Below are positions 45,937-57,549 of a stretch of 64,000 nucleotides of DNA, piece after piece. This DNA comes from Glebionis coronaria (Eukaryota; Streptophyta; Magnoliopsida; Asterales; Asteraceae). The translations under genes were made by a program, and so were the position numbers. How positions within the stretch are numbered: the first letter of the stretch is position 1; each line of letters opens with the position of its first letter. Location of the stretch: the NCBI GenBank assembly GCA_025667525.1, contig JANFOE010000192.1:806001-870000 (forward strand), in the 5' to 3' direction. The notes under the pieces are model-generated. The model was not told where the DNA came from. It made no database searches and saw only the letters and a list, made by a program, of their open reading frames with translations.

Positions 45937-47277
45937 TGTTGAAAGTTGTTTGAATGATTGATAAAGATGAAGTTATAGGAGAAAATTGTGTTAGACAAGA
46001 ATGATAGGTACACTGTTTAAAAATAGGAGCAAAATATATAGGATAAGAAAATGCATGTGATTGACCCAAAAATAGGCAAGTATTTTCAAAATGCAATCAT
46101 GAAAATATTGAAAAGAAATAAGTTTATCTCATGCATTAAATGAAAGTTATCTGCTCCCAAAATTACGGCCCAAAAATATGTCAAAAAGTAACAACTGGGT
46201 AGGTCCCATTCAGTGTCAACGGTCAAAAATAACCCATCAACGCCCAACGGCTATATTCTTGTCAACGTTTGCCAAAGCCATGTCAGCGTTTAAATTGGTC
46301 ACAACAATGCTTGGTAAAATACTTGTCAGCGTCCAAAAATAAAAATTTATAAAAATGAAAAATGACCTTAACAAAGTAATTTATCCTAGAGAAGATAACC
46401 AAAAAGTTGATAATTATTATAGGGCGACAAGCACTGTCCAGTTATGCACACTTGCTTATGCAAGATAGACATAACAGTCCTCTAGAGTCCCTTGCTAACC
46501 AAAACTCTTAACAACTAAGTTACCTTATAAAATTCCTTGTTACTCCCAGGTAAAACCCATGATAAAATCATTCCAAGTCTCCCAACAGACCACAACCAAA
46601 TCTAGGCAAAAAATGTCTTGGCAGCATGCATAGTATATCAACTTTGCATGCTACAGTGCCTCATGATTTGGTAAAACTAACTCATACTCACCTGTGGACA
46701 CAATCTAGAATTGTGATAAGAGTATCATAAGGATACCCAGAAGTCCTAAAGGTTCCTAAAACCTCCCCTTAAACTATGATACAAAAGTTGCTAAAAATAT
46801 GCATGAACATAAAAAATTTATGTCAAGATAGGAATTAAAAACTCCAACCATCATCCATAAATAAAAACATGCTCAAATGCTTCTCCAATGATCCATAAGC
46901 AACTCTGTATCCAATGGTATAATGCTAACACCACCTGCACATTTAGATTGAAAACCACAAAACTAACATTGTTGCTGACAACGCCCTGATAACACTTGTG
47001 AGCGTTAAAGAAACATTTGTCAGCGTTAGACAAATATATTGCTGACAACGTCACAATAACACTTATCAGCGTTAAAGTAACCTTTGCCAGTGTTAGAAAA
47101 ATATAGTGGAAAATCTAAATCCTCAATAAGACCAATAACAATGCATTATCATGTACATACTTTTACAAAAAGACTCCAAAACACATATTATGTGAGATTG
47201 ATCATACCAATACTTGTTACCAAGTATTGAAACCGTCCAGCATCAAAAGGTTTAGTTAGTAAATCTGACACATTTTC
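45937..47277 (-). other. C1 spacer between RNase H and 3' ORF
   Basis: About 1.3 kb without a gene, apart from the short read-through end of pol. It contains five TGTCARCGY-type motifs at 46213-46335 and a 67 bp tandem duplication (46974-47040 and 47041-47107) built from the same motif. A promoter for the 3' ORF could lie here, but none is evident. Confidence 0.65.
46974..47107 (+). repeat. 67 bp tandem duplication in C1 spacer
   Basis: Two adjacent 67-base units, each beginning GCTGACAACG and containing 'ataacactt...agcgttaaag' and 'gttag(a)aaatata', differing at about a dozen positions. Each unit holds two to three variants of the C1 dispersed motif. Confidence 0.75.
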
Positions 47278-50200
47278 TTATGTGTCAACCCTATCTGGTT
47301 GTATTAAACTCTTTTCAAAACAATCTCTTATAAAATGGTGTCTAATTTCTATGTGTTTAGTTTTAGAATGATGTACATGATTCTTAATAATGCATAAAGT
47401 GTTGTTATTGTCAACAAATATCTTGGTATGCATGAAATTATACCCATAATCCAACAGCTGGTTTTGAATCCACAAAACTTGTCCACAACAAGCAGCTGCA
47501 GCCACATACTCTGCTTCAGTTGTAGAATTAGCCACCACTGTTTGTTTCTTGCATTGCCAAGACATCAACCTGCTTCCAAGAAACTGACATCCACCAGTTG
47601 TGGATTTTCTATCAAACTTATCACCTCCATAGTCACTGTCTGAATAAGCATTATGCTCCAAAGGTGAATCTTTTGGATACCACAAGCCAAGACTGGGATA
47701 ACATCTTAGGTACCTAAAGATCCTCTTAACAACATAAAGGTGACATTCTTTGGGAGTCACTTGATGACGTGCACAAGCACACACAGCAAACATGATGTCA
47801 GGTCTGGAGGCTGTAAGATACATCAATGATCCAATCATTGATCTATAGTGCCTGACATCAACATCTTTCCCATCTCCAATCTTTCCCCAAGGGTGTTCTC
47901 TATCCATAGGAGTAGTAGCCCTCTTTTCATGTGGAGAAAAGCCAAACTTCTTCAAGATCTCTGCCACATACTTATCCTGGGAGATGAGGATACCATCTTC
48001 TTTCTGCTGAACTTGTAACCCTAGAAAGAAGTTCATCTCCCCCATAGTACTCATCTTGAATTTGTCTGTCATAAGCTTGGAGAAATCCTCACTCATCTTT
48101 GGATTTGTGGATCCAAAGATGATATCATCAACATAGACCTGAACAAGTAGAACATCCTTACCTTTCTTCTTTGTAAAGAGTGTTTGATCTATGGTGCCCC
48201 TTTTGAATCCATTGTCCACCAAATAAGTAGACAAAGTACCATACCATGCTCTCGGGGCTTGATGAAGTCTATACATAGCCTTCTTGACTCTATACACCTT
48301 GTCTGGATTCTCTAGATCCTCAAAACCAGGAGGCTGCATCACATATACCTCCTCAACAATTGTTCCATAGAGGAAGGCACTCTTGACATCCATTTGATAG
48401 ACAGTGAAGCCCATGTAGGATGCATAGGCTAGAAAGATCCTTATAGCTTCAATCCTTGCAACTGGTGCAAAGACCTCCTCATAGTCTATCCCTTCCTCTT
48501 GTGTATATCCCTGAGCCACTAATCTTGCCTTGTTTCTGACCACAATACCTCTTTCATCTCTCTTGTTTCTTAGAACCCATCTTGTCCCTATAGGTCTGAC
48601 ATATCTGGGACAATCAACCAGCTCCCAAACATCCTGAATTACAAATTGGTGAAGCTCATCCTGCATTGCTTCCACCCAACTTGGTTCTTTGAGAGCATCA
48701 AAGATCTTCTTGGGTTCCTGTTGTGACAGAAAACAGGCAAACAAACATGCTTGCACAAGAGGGGTATCAACCTTCTTGTGAATATTGGCAATAAATCCAC
48801 CAAGACCTTGATGAGATCTTCTAGTCTAAACAGGAGTCATAATATCACCAATGATTTGAGAAGTAGGGTGATTCTTCATAGTAGAAGTGAGAAATCCTCC
48901 TTCAAAAAGTCTGTTGTCCTCAATCTCATCCTCCAAGTTGCCAATATCTTCTTCTTCAGACTCTCTTTCATCAACATGAGGATGAACCTCTTCATATAAA
49001 TTGGAAGGTTCACCCTGTTCAAAAGTAGAAGAGAAAAGATGCGCAAAAGTGTTGTCAACGCCCGAACCTTGGTTGTCAGCGTTTGGGTTGTCAACGCCTG
49101 AATTGGTGTTGTCAACGTTTGAGCCATCAACGTCTGAATTTGTCCTGTCAGCGCTAGATTTGCCTTTGTCAGCGCCTGAAGGACCATGGATGTTGTTATC
49201 TTGTGGTACTTGGGGACCACTATTATCCTTTCCAGCAGCAGCAGCAGCAGCAAAAGCATCTGTCCATATGGGAATTGTGACATACTCTAGTATAGGAGAT
49301 GACTTTTCTGCTTGTTATCCAACCTCTTCATTAATCTGTGTACCTGAAACATCAACAACTTGTTCTTCCACAACATTTGAAGTTACCTTCATAATGTCTG
49401 GATTAGTAACAGGCATATAATTTAAAGTTCTAGATAGAGGTTCCAAGTCAAACAACCAATTTGGACCACTTTCAGGATCACTAGGTTTACTCTCTAAAAA
49501 CCTAACATGTACTCTCTCAAGAATACGTTTTTCCTTCTTAAGATAAACCCTATATCCCTTGCTCGGGACTGAATACCCCATGAAATAGCCTTCATCACCT
49601 TTTGCAATAAATTTACCTAAGGCATCACTAGTTTCAAGAACAACTACATGACAACCAAAAGGTCTAAGAAAACCAATATTGGGTTTTCTTCCCCAAAGTA
49701 ACTCATAAGGTGTTTTGTTCTGTATCTTGTTGACCAATGCTCTATTTTGAACATAGCAAGCTGTATTAACAGCCTCAACCCAAAAGGCAATGGGGAAATG
49801 AGCATCAACCAACATGGTTCTGGCTGCTTCAATTAGGGTTCTATTCTTTCTTTCTGCAACCCCATTTTGCTGTGGGGTTCTGGTAATACTAAACTGCCTA
49901 GTAATCCCTTCCCTGGCACAAAAATCATGTAAAACCTTATTCCTGAATTCACCACCATTATCACTCCTAAGAATTGTAACTTCATTACCAGTCTTTTTCT
50001 CAATCTGAGTGATAAAGTCAATTAAAGTGTCAGCTGTATCACTCTTCATAGCTAAAAAGAAAGTCCAAGTAAACCTAGAAAAGTCATTTGTGGTAACAAA
50101 GCAGTATGATTTACCATTCAAACTCTCTATATTGGTTGGACCAAATAAGTCCATATGAAGCAAGTGAAGTGGTCTAGTACTAGAGTGCACTTGCTTAGAC

Positions 50201-50832
50201 TTGAATGAGACCTTGTGTTGCTTGCCTTTAAGACATTCAACACAAGAGTGGTCATTGTGGAAAGCCTTTTCAGGCAAGCCATCAACCAAACCAAGTCTCA
50301 CAAGCCTGTGTATATTTTTTAAGTTTATGTGCCCTAGTCTCCTGTGCCATAGATTACTTTCATCTACTGAAGCTTTAGCATAAAAACATGACATATTATT
50401 ATTCATCCTAATCCCATTCAGATTCACATTATATATGTCTTTATGTCTAGGTGTTCTATAGTCAATATATTTCTCATCAGGGATCTTATAATCCTTGCTT
50501 AACACCAAACATTCAGTATCAGTAAACATAACTTTATTTTTGTTATCACAAACTTGTGATACACTAAAAAGACTGTAGTCAAGTTCCTTTACCAAAAATA
50601 CGTTTTCAAAACGCAAGTTCTTGGTGAGAAGTGTTCCTTTGCATGTGATAGTACCATATCCGCCTCCAAAGTAAACCTTATCACCATCCTTAATGGGAGT
50701 GAAGTTAGTAAGATAATCTTCCTTCCCTGTCATGTGCCTTGAGCATCCACTGTCCCAATATCTATAATCATTGACCTGTTTTTGAATGCCCTGCACATAA
50801 AGAAAACAAGTTAGTTTTCTTTGAGAACCCAA
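47278..50832 (-). pseudogene. C1 pol: protease, integrase, reverse transcriptase, RNase H, with in-frame stops
   Basis: One reading frame with three stops: TAA 49315-49317, TAG 48826-48828 and TAA 47278-47280. Domains: protease site YWDSGCSRHMTG; zinc-finger region LWHRRLGH...CVECLKGK; integrase core with MDLFGPT, SDNGGEF and PQQNGVAERKN; a linker holding seven [A/V]D[K/R/N] units and an Ala run; RT from about 48700 with [11 protein letters not shown] and the catalytic [10 protein letters not shown]; RNase H with [17 protein letters not shown] and VDNNNTLCI. Reading continues after the last stop with LLTKPFD, the usual copia pol ending. Catalytic residues are kept, which fits a mid-aged element. 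The frame differs from gag, overlapping it by 22 bases at 50811-50832. Confidence 0.9.
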
Positions 50833-53603
50833 TCCTTAGCAGACTTGGATTCATCTGGTTTTTCAACAATAACAGACTTAGTTCTCATAACAACCCCTTG
50901 TTCATCCCTCTTTAGATGAAATACCCAGTTAACCCCAATAGGTTTTGTAATGACCTTTGAAATGTAATTAAATCTGTTGCAGGTCATTGAAATCCCATTA
51001 TCATTAGGGTTTTGATCTTTCTTAGGTATCCATGTCAAGCTTGAAGAAGCTTTAGACCCCTTACCCTGTGGTTGCAAATATTTAGGTCTGGTCACGTTTT
51101 TGTCAGCGTTGGATTTGGTCTTGTCAACGCTGAAATTACCCTTGTCAGCGTTGAACCTAGGGTTTGCTACAGAAACCCATTCCCTGTTAGACCAAGTATT
51201 TGTCTTTTGAAATGGTCTTTGTCCATGAGTGTTAGACCCTCTAGTGAAGAATGGGGCAGGTCTAACAACTTGTGGACTTTGCTACACACAAGGTTTGGGT
51301 CTGACAACGTTTGACTTTCTAACAACGTTGACCTTGGAAGCGTTGACACACTTATATGCTAAATGTGAAAAGCTACCACAACTGTAACAGGCTTTTCTAG
51401 ACACAACCCTAGGTCTAGAAGAGAAGAAGCATGTTCCATCATTACTAACTTGGCTTTTAGGTGACCTAGTATTCCTATACATTTCTGCATACTTGACACT
51501 AGGTTTTCTAACAGTGTTTGAGCCAAGGTCAACAGCCTTACCAGTGATTGGGTTTGTTACCTTAATAGGGGTTGACTCATTAGGACTTTCACATAACAAG
51601 CCACCCTTAACAAATAAGGTAGGGTTGGCTTTCTTCCATTCATTTAAGTCAGTCAACTTCTGTTGATACTCTTCAACTGAGGTAATGACTCTTAGTGGAG
51701 GAATGAATTCCTCCTTTTGGAGTTCTGGTAGACCAGTCCAAGATAGGTCCTTTTGTTGGACACCATAGAAGTCACCAGCTGGTGGTGGAACCACATAGTA
51801 GTCTTTCATCCCAATCCTAGTCATGTCCTTAGGATCCCTTTGTTTATTCACACATTCTCCTAGGGTTTGTGTGGCCTTATCAAATCTTTGAATTTTAAGG
51901 CCAACATTATCTTTATTCTTAATGGCCTCATCTAACTTAGCCTGTATCTCACCATTAACCCTTTCCATAATGCTCTTAATATCATTACTAGCATTCGACT
52001 CATGTTTTAAGATATTTATTTTATCTTTTAAATCAAATTCCATTTTCTTGTACTCAGAAACTGTCTTCTCAGTTTGAGTGAGAGCTAATTGATAATTAGA
52101 CAGTTTGCATCTTTCAGTACTCACATCATCTAATAATCTTAACACCTCTTTGTTAAGTTTCTCAGTATTTAACCTACAACCCTTACTACAAAAAGCATCA
52201 TTGTATACCTCATTATCAGATGAAGAGGAGGAGTGTGCCATGAGAGCATATTGAACATGCTCTTCTTCTTCTATCTCAGCAACCAAAGCTTTATCCTCTT
52301 CCCCATTCTTAGCAAAATAGCTCCAGTCCCATCCAATACCATCAATGTCTTGTACTGCAACCATGGCCTTAGGATCTTGAACTTTAACAATTTGACTTGA
52401 GGGTTTGCCAGCATCAGATCTTCTTGGAGATCTGCATTCCCTCATGAAGTGTCCCATACGATGATAGTTGTAGCACTCAACTTTGGATTTATCAAATACA
52501 GCTGTGTCCTTTGCATTGAATGTCATCTTCTTCTTAAACCTTCTATTCCACCTGTTTGTTCTTATACTAGCAAGAGCCATGTTCCACTTAATATCCATCT
52601 CTTCCAAGTGCTCATCACTTATCTGCTCAAGGTCCTCATATGTAATCACTGAACCATTGGGCAAAGAAGCAATATAAGCACATACAGTATCTAGATCCAA
52701 ACCAGCAGGTTTAACTCTTGGTGAGTCACTTTTGTATGTGTCAGCGTCTGAAAAGGAGGCGTTGACAGCACATGTTCCAGCGTTGACACATGATGATCCA
52801 GTAACTGGATGCATGTAAGAGTCCTTCTGATTAAATTGACCTTCACTATTTGAGAAGAAGGCCATATTACTGTTGGTAGACTTGCTTCCATGCTCCAAAA
52901 GAGTTTCATCTTCCAACAGCCTCAGTTTGTTGTAGATATCATCAAAAGTAGAACTTTTGTGAGTGTTGTTGGCAAGTATAGATCTTGCCTCAATCTTCCA
53001 CGCTTCACCAAGACTTTTAAGAAAAGTGGCATTAATGTCAACATCACCAAGTTGTGTCCCCATGAAGGACAATTTGCTTGTAATGTCAAGCAATCTGCTT
53101 CTCACACTTCTAAGCTTCTCATTAGGTTGAGCCTTGAAGACAACATAATCATGCATGAGTTGCTTCTTCTTCTCTTCCTTAGTATCTTCATTGCCACCAT
53201 ATGCAACTTCAAGAGCTGCCCAAAGGTCCTTAGCAGATTCATAACCTCTGTATTTATGCTGGTTCTCTTGTCCCAAAGAGAGTTTCAGAATATTTAGGGT
53301 TTTCATATCAACCCTTTTCTTTGCTATGTCTTCAGCAGCCACAGCTCTACCATCCTCTGGCTTTTCTTTCTTATCTGCTTCTGAACGTCTAGCAACAACT
53401 GCTCTTCCAGCAATAGCATTAGCAATCTTTTGGGCTTTATTGAATGTGTTTCCATATTCAATAATCTCCTAGAGTGTGTAGTCATAGATCCCCAGATATT
53501 GCTCAAAGTTGAATTTCCACAATTCAAAGTTGGTAGCATCAAGCATGGGAATCTTGATGTTTGGTAAAGGTGAGGAGGAGGTGGGTACTTCTGGATTTGA
53601 CAT
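50811..53603 (-). pseudogene. C1 gag with two in-frame TAG codons
   Basis: Capsid/nucleocapsid protein of the copia element. ATG at 53601-53603 (MSNPEVPTSSSPLPN). The frame is open to 50811 except TAG at 53469-53471 and TAG at 51282-51284. It carries a UBN2-type copia gag domain (SLGQENQHKYRGYESAKDLW, then KLSFMGTQL) and a damaged knuckle CYNYHRMGHFMREC whose second Cys is Tyr. A long coiled-coil-like stretch (about 51850-52150) and an intact knuckle CYSCGSFSHLAYKC near 51380 follow. The tail has repeated ADK/VDK units (51100-51160). The first TAG stands where relatives have Trp, as far as I recall. Confidence 0.85.
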
Positions 53604-53688
53604 GATGTTGTTAGGGTTTTTTGGGAAAATTAGAGTTTTGGTGATTTTAGGGTTCTTGTGTTCTTTAAGATCAAAAGTTCCTCAACAA

Positions 53689-53700
53689 GCTCTAATACCA
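53689..53700 (-). other. C1 primer-binding site (initiator Met tRNA)
   Basis: TGGTATTAGAGC on the minus strand, two bases inside the 5' LTR. It matches the Met-tRNA complement TGGTATCAGAGC with one change. Confidence 0.85.
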
Positions 53701-53702
53701 CT

Positions 53703-54221
53703 TGTTGATCCCAAACTTAGATCGATTTAGCTTTATGTATACAAGATTAGATCAAGTAATACACTTAGAGAAACCTTTGTATATGTAAATAACAATCTAA
53801 GTGTTATGCGGAATTAACACTTAAACAAGAACACACAAGATGTAAACAAACTTTCACTTTTATTAATGATATCAAACTTGCTTACAATGAAAGTGTTTAA
53901 CGTATGAAAAATTTATTGTTGAACAATAACCTAAAGGTCTTCTTTTACAGACATAAGAAGCCTTGTACAATAATGTACGTATCAACTATTCTAGGTAAAG
54001 ATAAATATAGAAAATACATTGTTGTTCCTATCTTTACTAGAAGTAATCTAGAACATAATAAACGTGTAGATCATATCCTTCCATCAGTGCTTGTCTTCAA
54101 TGTATCAACGCTTGACTTTTTCTTGTCAACGCTTGATCTGTCAGCGTTTGTTTTCTTCCTATCAACGCTTGTTTTACTCTTGTCAGCGCTCAAGTAGACT
54201 GACTGTAATTTATTCCCAACA
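53703..54221 (-). repeat. C1 5' LTR
   Basis: 519 bp, 16 substitutions from the 3' LTR and no indels. It holds five TGTCARCGY motifs at 54105-54190. These lie in a 61-codon open frame (54071-54256) whose peptide shows the same SADKSKT/SVDRKKT/NADRS pattern as the C1 proteins. Confidence 0.95.
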
Positions 54222-54226
54222 AATTC

Positions 54227-55297
54227 AACCCAGAAGAATAAATAGTACGGGCACATATGTAGGTGTCCCTACCAATATGTCCCCATTTTACACTTCTTAC
54301 AGATCCTATAAAACTTAATGTTTCATAATTTCAAAGAAAATTTAGTATTTATTAATAATTTAATGGTGACTACTAATCAACCTTGCATGGTCACTTCCAA
54401 ATTGTATGTAGGCGCGAAACTATATACAATTTCAAGATTAACGATGCAATACTCAGTTTGTCAAAATTTTGTCATCATGTTTAAAATATATACTCATGCT
54501 TAATTCAAAATGAATTTACAGATATGTTCTTTATCATGGAAACAATTATGTTTTCCAAGATGTACAATAAACAACTTCATTTCGATAACGATTATATATA
54601 AATATCACTTTAAATATTCCTTAGGGTGATGAAAATTCAATTTTTCTCAAGGAATACTGTTTTATCTTATAAAAACAATGAGTGATCTACAAAGGAGTGA
54701 TGAAAAGTTGTTCACAAAGATAACTATAATATAATAGGAAATGAGCTTAGCCAATTAATCATGAGGTTCATGACCTCGATGGCACTCAGGAATACAAAGA
54801 GAATAATCCACAACGTAGCTCAATTCGAGATGAGTACTTGTTCAATGGTTGCATCACTAATGCGAACATTAGGATGAAGCAAGAAAAGATAGATTATATC
54901 GATACATGTAGAATTTAGCAATCAAAGGTAGTCTTCTCGTTAATCACAAACAAGTCAAAATTGTACCATAACACATTACGTGTCACTATGTCATACAATT
55001 CCAAAAACAACTCATCCTACCAACTGATGTCTCAGTTAAGTTAGGGATTTTTAAAAGATACCACAATGAATACTAATCTATAAGAGTCATTAGGTGTTCC
55101 ACATGTCCCGAAATATCCATCGGTCCCAATTCAGAAGAAGATTTCTTCAATTTATTTCTTGGACACTGGGCATCCTCGTTAGTGGACAATGGCCTACGAA
55201 CAACCCTTAACACGAATCAACAATCATTTAAAACCTTATAATTAAATCACAGAACTTAACGAATTCCTCTTAACAATCTCTTATTCCATACAATCTC
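54227..55297 (-). pseudogene. T3 gag remnant, copy B
   Basis: Continuation of T3 beyond C1. Minus-strand gag without useful ORFs; a decayed Cys-knuckle-like patch lies near 55140-55195. From 54751 on it is the duplicate of copy A. 54227-54750 has no counterpart in the window, because in copy A that position is occupied by A1. Confidence 0.5.
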
Positions 55298-56630
55298 ACT
55301 CATTTTGATGATTCCATTGTATGGCCAACTCTCACATGTGTATAACATCTTATACTTACTGTAAATTGATTCCACCATGCAATTTTATCAGTTTGGCATT
55401 TGGTTACTTACTATTTTTATACAACCATTATATTAAGCAAGATTTTAACCTTGTTACCTATGGTTTGTCATCTTTTTAACCATATTTATCAACACTTGAT
55501 CCCCACACAATATTTTTATCATCATATATTCATCATATACATATACAATATAAAAGAAAATACATGATTACATAATCAAAATAACAAAAAGGATAGGAAG
55601 AACAATCTATATACCACAATTAGTGATGAAAAGATGAGGTTTTTGATGAACAAGACTTGGTTCTTGTTATCAAATCTTCAACTTTAGCAAGGAAACTTCT
55701 TGGGTCCTTTGGATAGATGAACACCTCCATGAAATCAGCCCTTTAACCTCACGAAAACTCCTTTTCATAGGTTAAGATCACCTCCAATCTTCATATCTTC
55801 AAAGGTTCTTCAACATATGTGTGAATAACACATGATATTGTGGTTAATTTAAGATCAAATGGTGGTGTTGTGGTGAATATGGGACGGCCAAAATGGCTAG
55901 AGAGAGAGAGAGAGTTTGTGTGGTTTTGCATGGATGGAAATGGAGTTATGGATTGTGTGTTGATTGTTTTATGAGTGGGAGTGGTATTGAGTGAAAAGTT
56001 AGCTTGTTTATTAAGCTTATATGGCAAGTGTGAGACTTGTTTAAGAAATTTGGACACCTAAGGGTGTTGGTGGGGCTATTCTAGCCGTCCATATAGTGGG
56101 GTGGGCAAGTGTAAAACTTGTCCCATCCCACTAATTTACGGGTACTCCTCGATTCTAGTTTCTCGATTTGCGTGCCCTCGGGTTGTTTTACGAAAAATGT
56201 TTTTATAAAATATGAATCAACGGCACAAAACGAATCTAATAAAAACTGTCTCATCAAAAACGGAGTTCGAAAACGTAAATACGTAATCCTAAGGTTTCCG
56301 GTTTAGTCGTAAAGGACGTTAAATTATTCACGTAAGTCCTAATCTCTTCTCGTAAATTTTTAAGTTTATGAATCAACTCAAATTTAAAATCCAAAATAGT
56401 ATTCATGGATAAATTTATTTCCTGAAGTGTCGGACTGTCACCAAAAACGGTGTATGTAAACGTAAGCACGTAACGTAGAATCCTCCGGTTTAGACGTAGT
56501 CGATGCTACTTCAAGTCGTAAATCCAAATTTCTTCCCAAAAATAAGTGAGTTCATAATATAACATTAAAATAATGTTTTTAAATAATATTTGAGAATAAA
56601 CTATCAACCATAAATTGACGGATTGTCACA
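55298..56630 (-). repeat. T3 5' LTR (truncated), copy B
   Basis: Starts TGTGACAATCCGTC on the minus strand at 56630. It is several percent different from the T3 3' LTR at 37672-39011. The inner end breaks off at the same base as in copy A (atctcactc near 55298), without a primer-binding site. Confidence 0.7.
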
Positions 56631-57549
56631 TTTTCTCATGCTTTACCTACCATTCTCGAGGAATTCTCCGATGAGTTTCCTTCTAATGAGAATGATGATC
56701 TTGTATCCGAGTGTGACACACTTGATACTTTGTCGGATATTTCTTGTGATGACAAGATTGATGACACTTTTGTGACTTACTCAAATCCTCTCTTTGAAGC
56801 TTCAATGAACAATAATCCATTGTTTCAAGAGGATTTTGAGAGCATCATACTTCCTACATCTCACAACCTTTGTGATGATGAGCTTCTCTTGAAGGAAGTT
56901 GATGAGTTTTATTATATAGACATTCCTTCGGAATTTGAGGAAGAGTCTAATGATAGTGATGAACATTCTTGGTTTGATCACCCGATTTATGATGATGGTA
57001 ATGTTGACCCAGAGGGAGAAATTACCTTTACTCCTACTATCCTTCCCACTCGCTTTAATCTTAATGTGAGGGTTTTTCATGCGACTCATTTTGAGTACCA
57101 TGACCCCTTTGTTCACATTCATAAGTGTGATAAGGTCAACAAAGTCATGCAAGTTGATACCACTAGTGTTGAGACCTTTATACCACCATTACCATGTGCT
57201 TCATATGATTTTGTATTAGCATGGGGGGACGTCCGTGTTGTCCATTCCTTTCTCTTTCGAGGACGAGGTATTCGACCCCGGAATCGTTGATTTAGGGATA
57301 TCTTGGCCTTTCACCGATGCAATAATTGAAAGATTTTTCGATCATCTTGGTGCGAGTTTATCTCGGGGAGCATGCTACATCCATTTCGTGATTTGTGACT
57401 AGCATCTCTTTTTGGAGATTTATGTTGGAGTTTTATCCTTTCGTTTGTCACCCGACAATGAGGATGTGATCTTTGACCCCGACATCGTGCTTTATGTTGG
57501 ATTCTATTCCATTATGTCGGTTTTCACCATTTTCCCTAAGGACCAATGA
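56631..57549 (+). pseudogene. A2 polyprotein C-terminal remnant, copy B
   Basis: Same truncated acidic ORF as in copy A, open from the T3 junction to 57290, with the same six-G frameshift site near 57223-57228. In the second frame, after VFDPGI, a TAC codon of copy A has become TAG at 57400-57402, adding a stop private to this copy. Confidence 0.65.

Larger units (their letters stand above)
42303..54221 (-). mobile_element. C1: SIRE-like Ty1/copia element (11,919 bp)
   Basis: Complete copia element on the minus strand. LTRs of 519 bp (42303-42821 and 53703-54221), target duplication aattc (42298-42302 and 54222-54226), Met-tRNA primer site and polypurine tract. Order: gag, protease-integrase-RT-RNase H, a 1.3 kb spacer, then a large 3' ORF region of unknown function. 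The length and the extra 3' ORF fit the SIRE/Maximus lineage. I count 16 differences between the LTRs (3.1%), about 1.2 million years at 1.3e-8 per site per year. All genes carry stops or frameshifts. A short motif (TGTCARCGY and its complement) is scattered throughout. Confidence 0.95.

Noticed and set aside
48876..49283. 135-codon minus ORF rich in ALTT/TLTT repeats
   Set aside because: Wrong frame across the C1 integrase-RT linker; the repeat pattern is the dispersed motif read out of frame.
53904..54197. 97-codon plus-strand ORF in the C1 LTR (also 42504-42797)
   Set aside because: Antisense across the LTR motif cluster; present in both LTRs by identity only.
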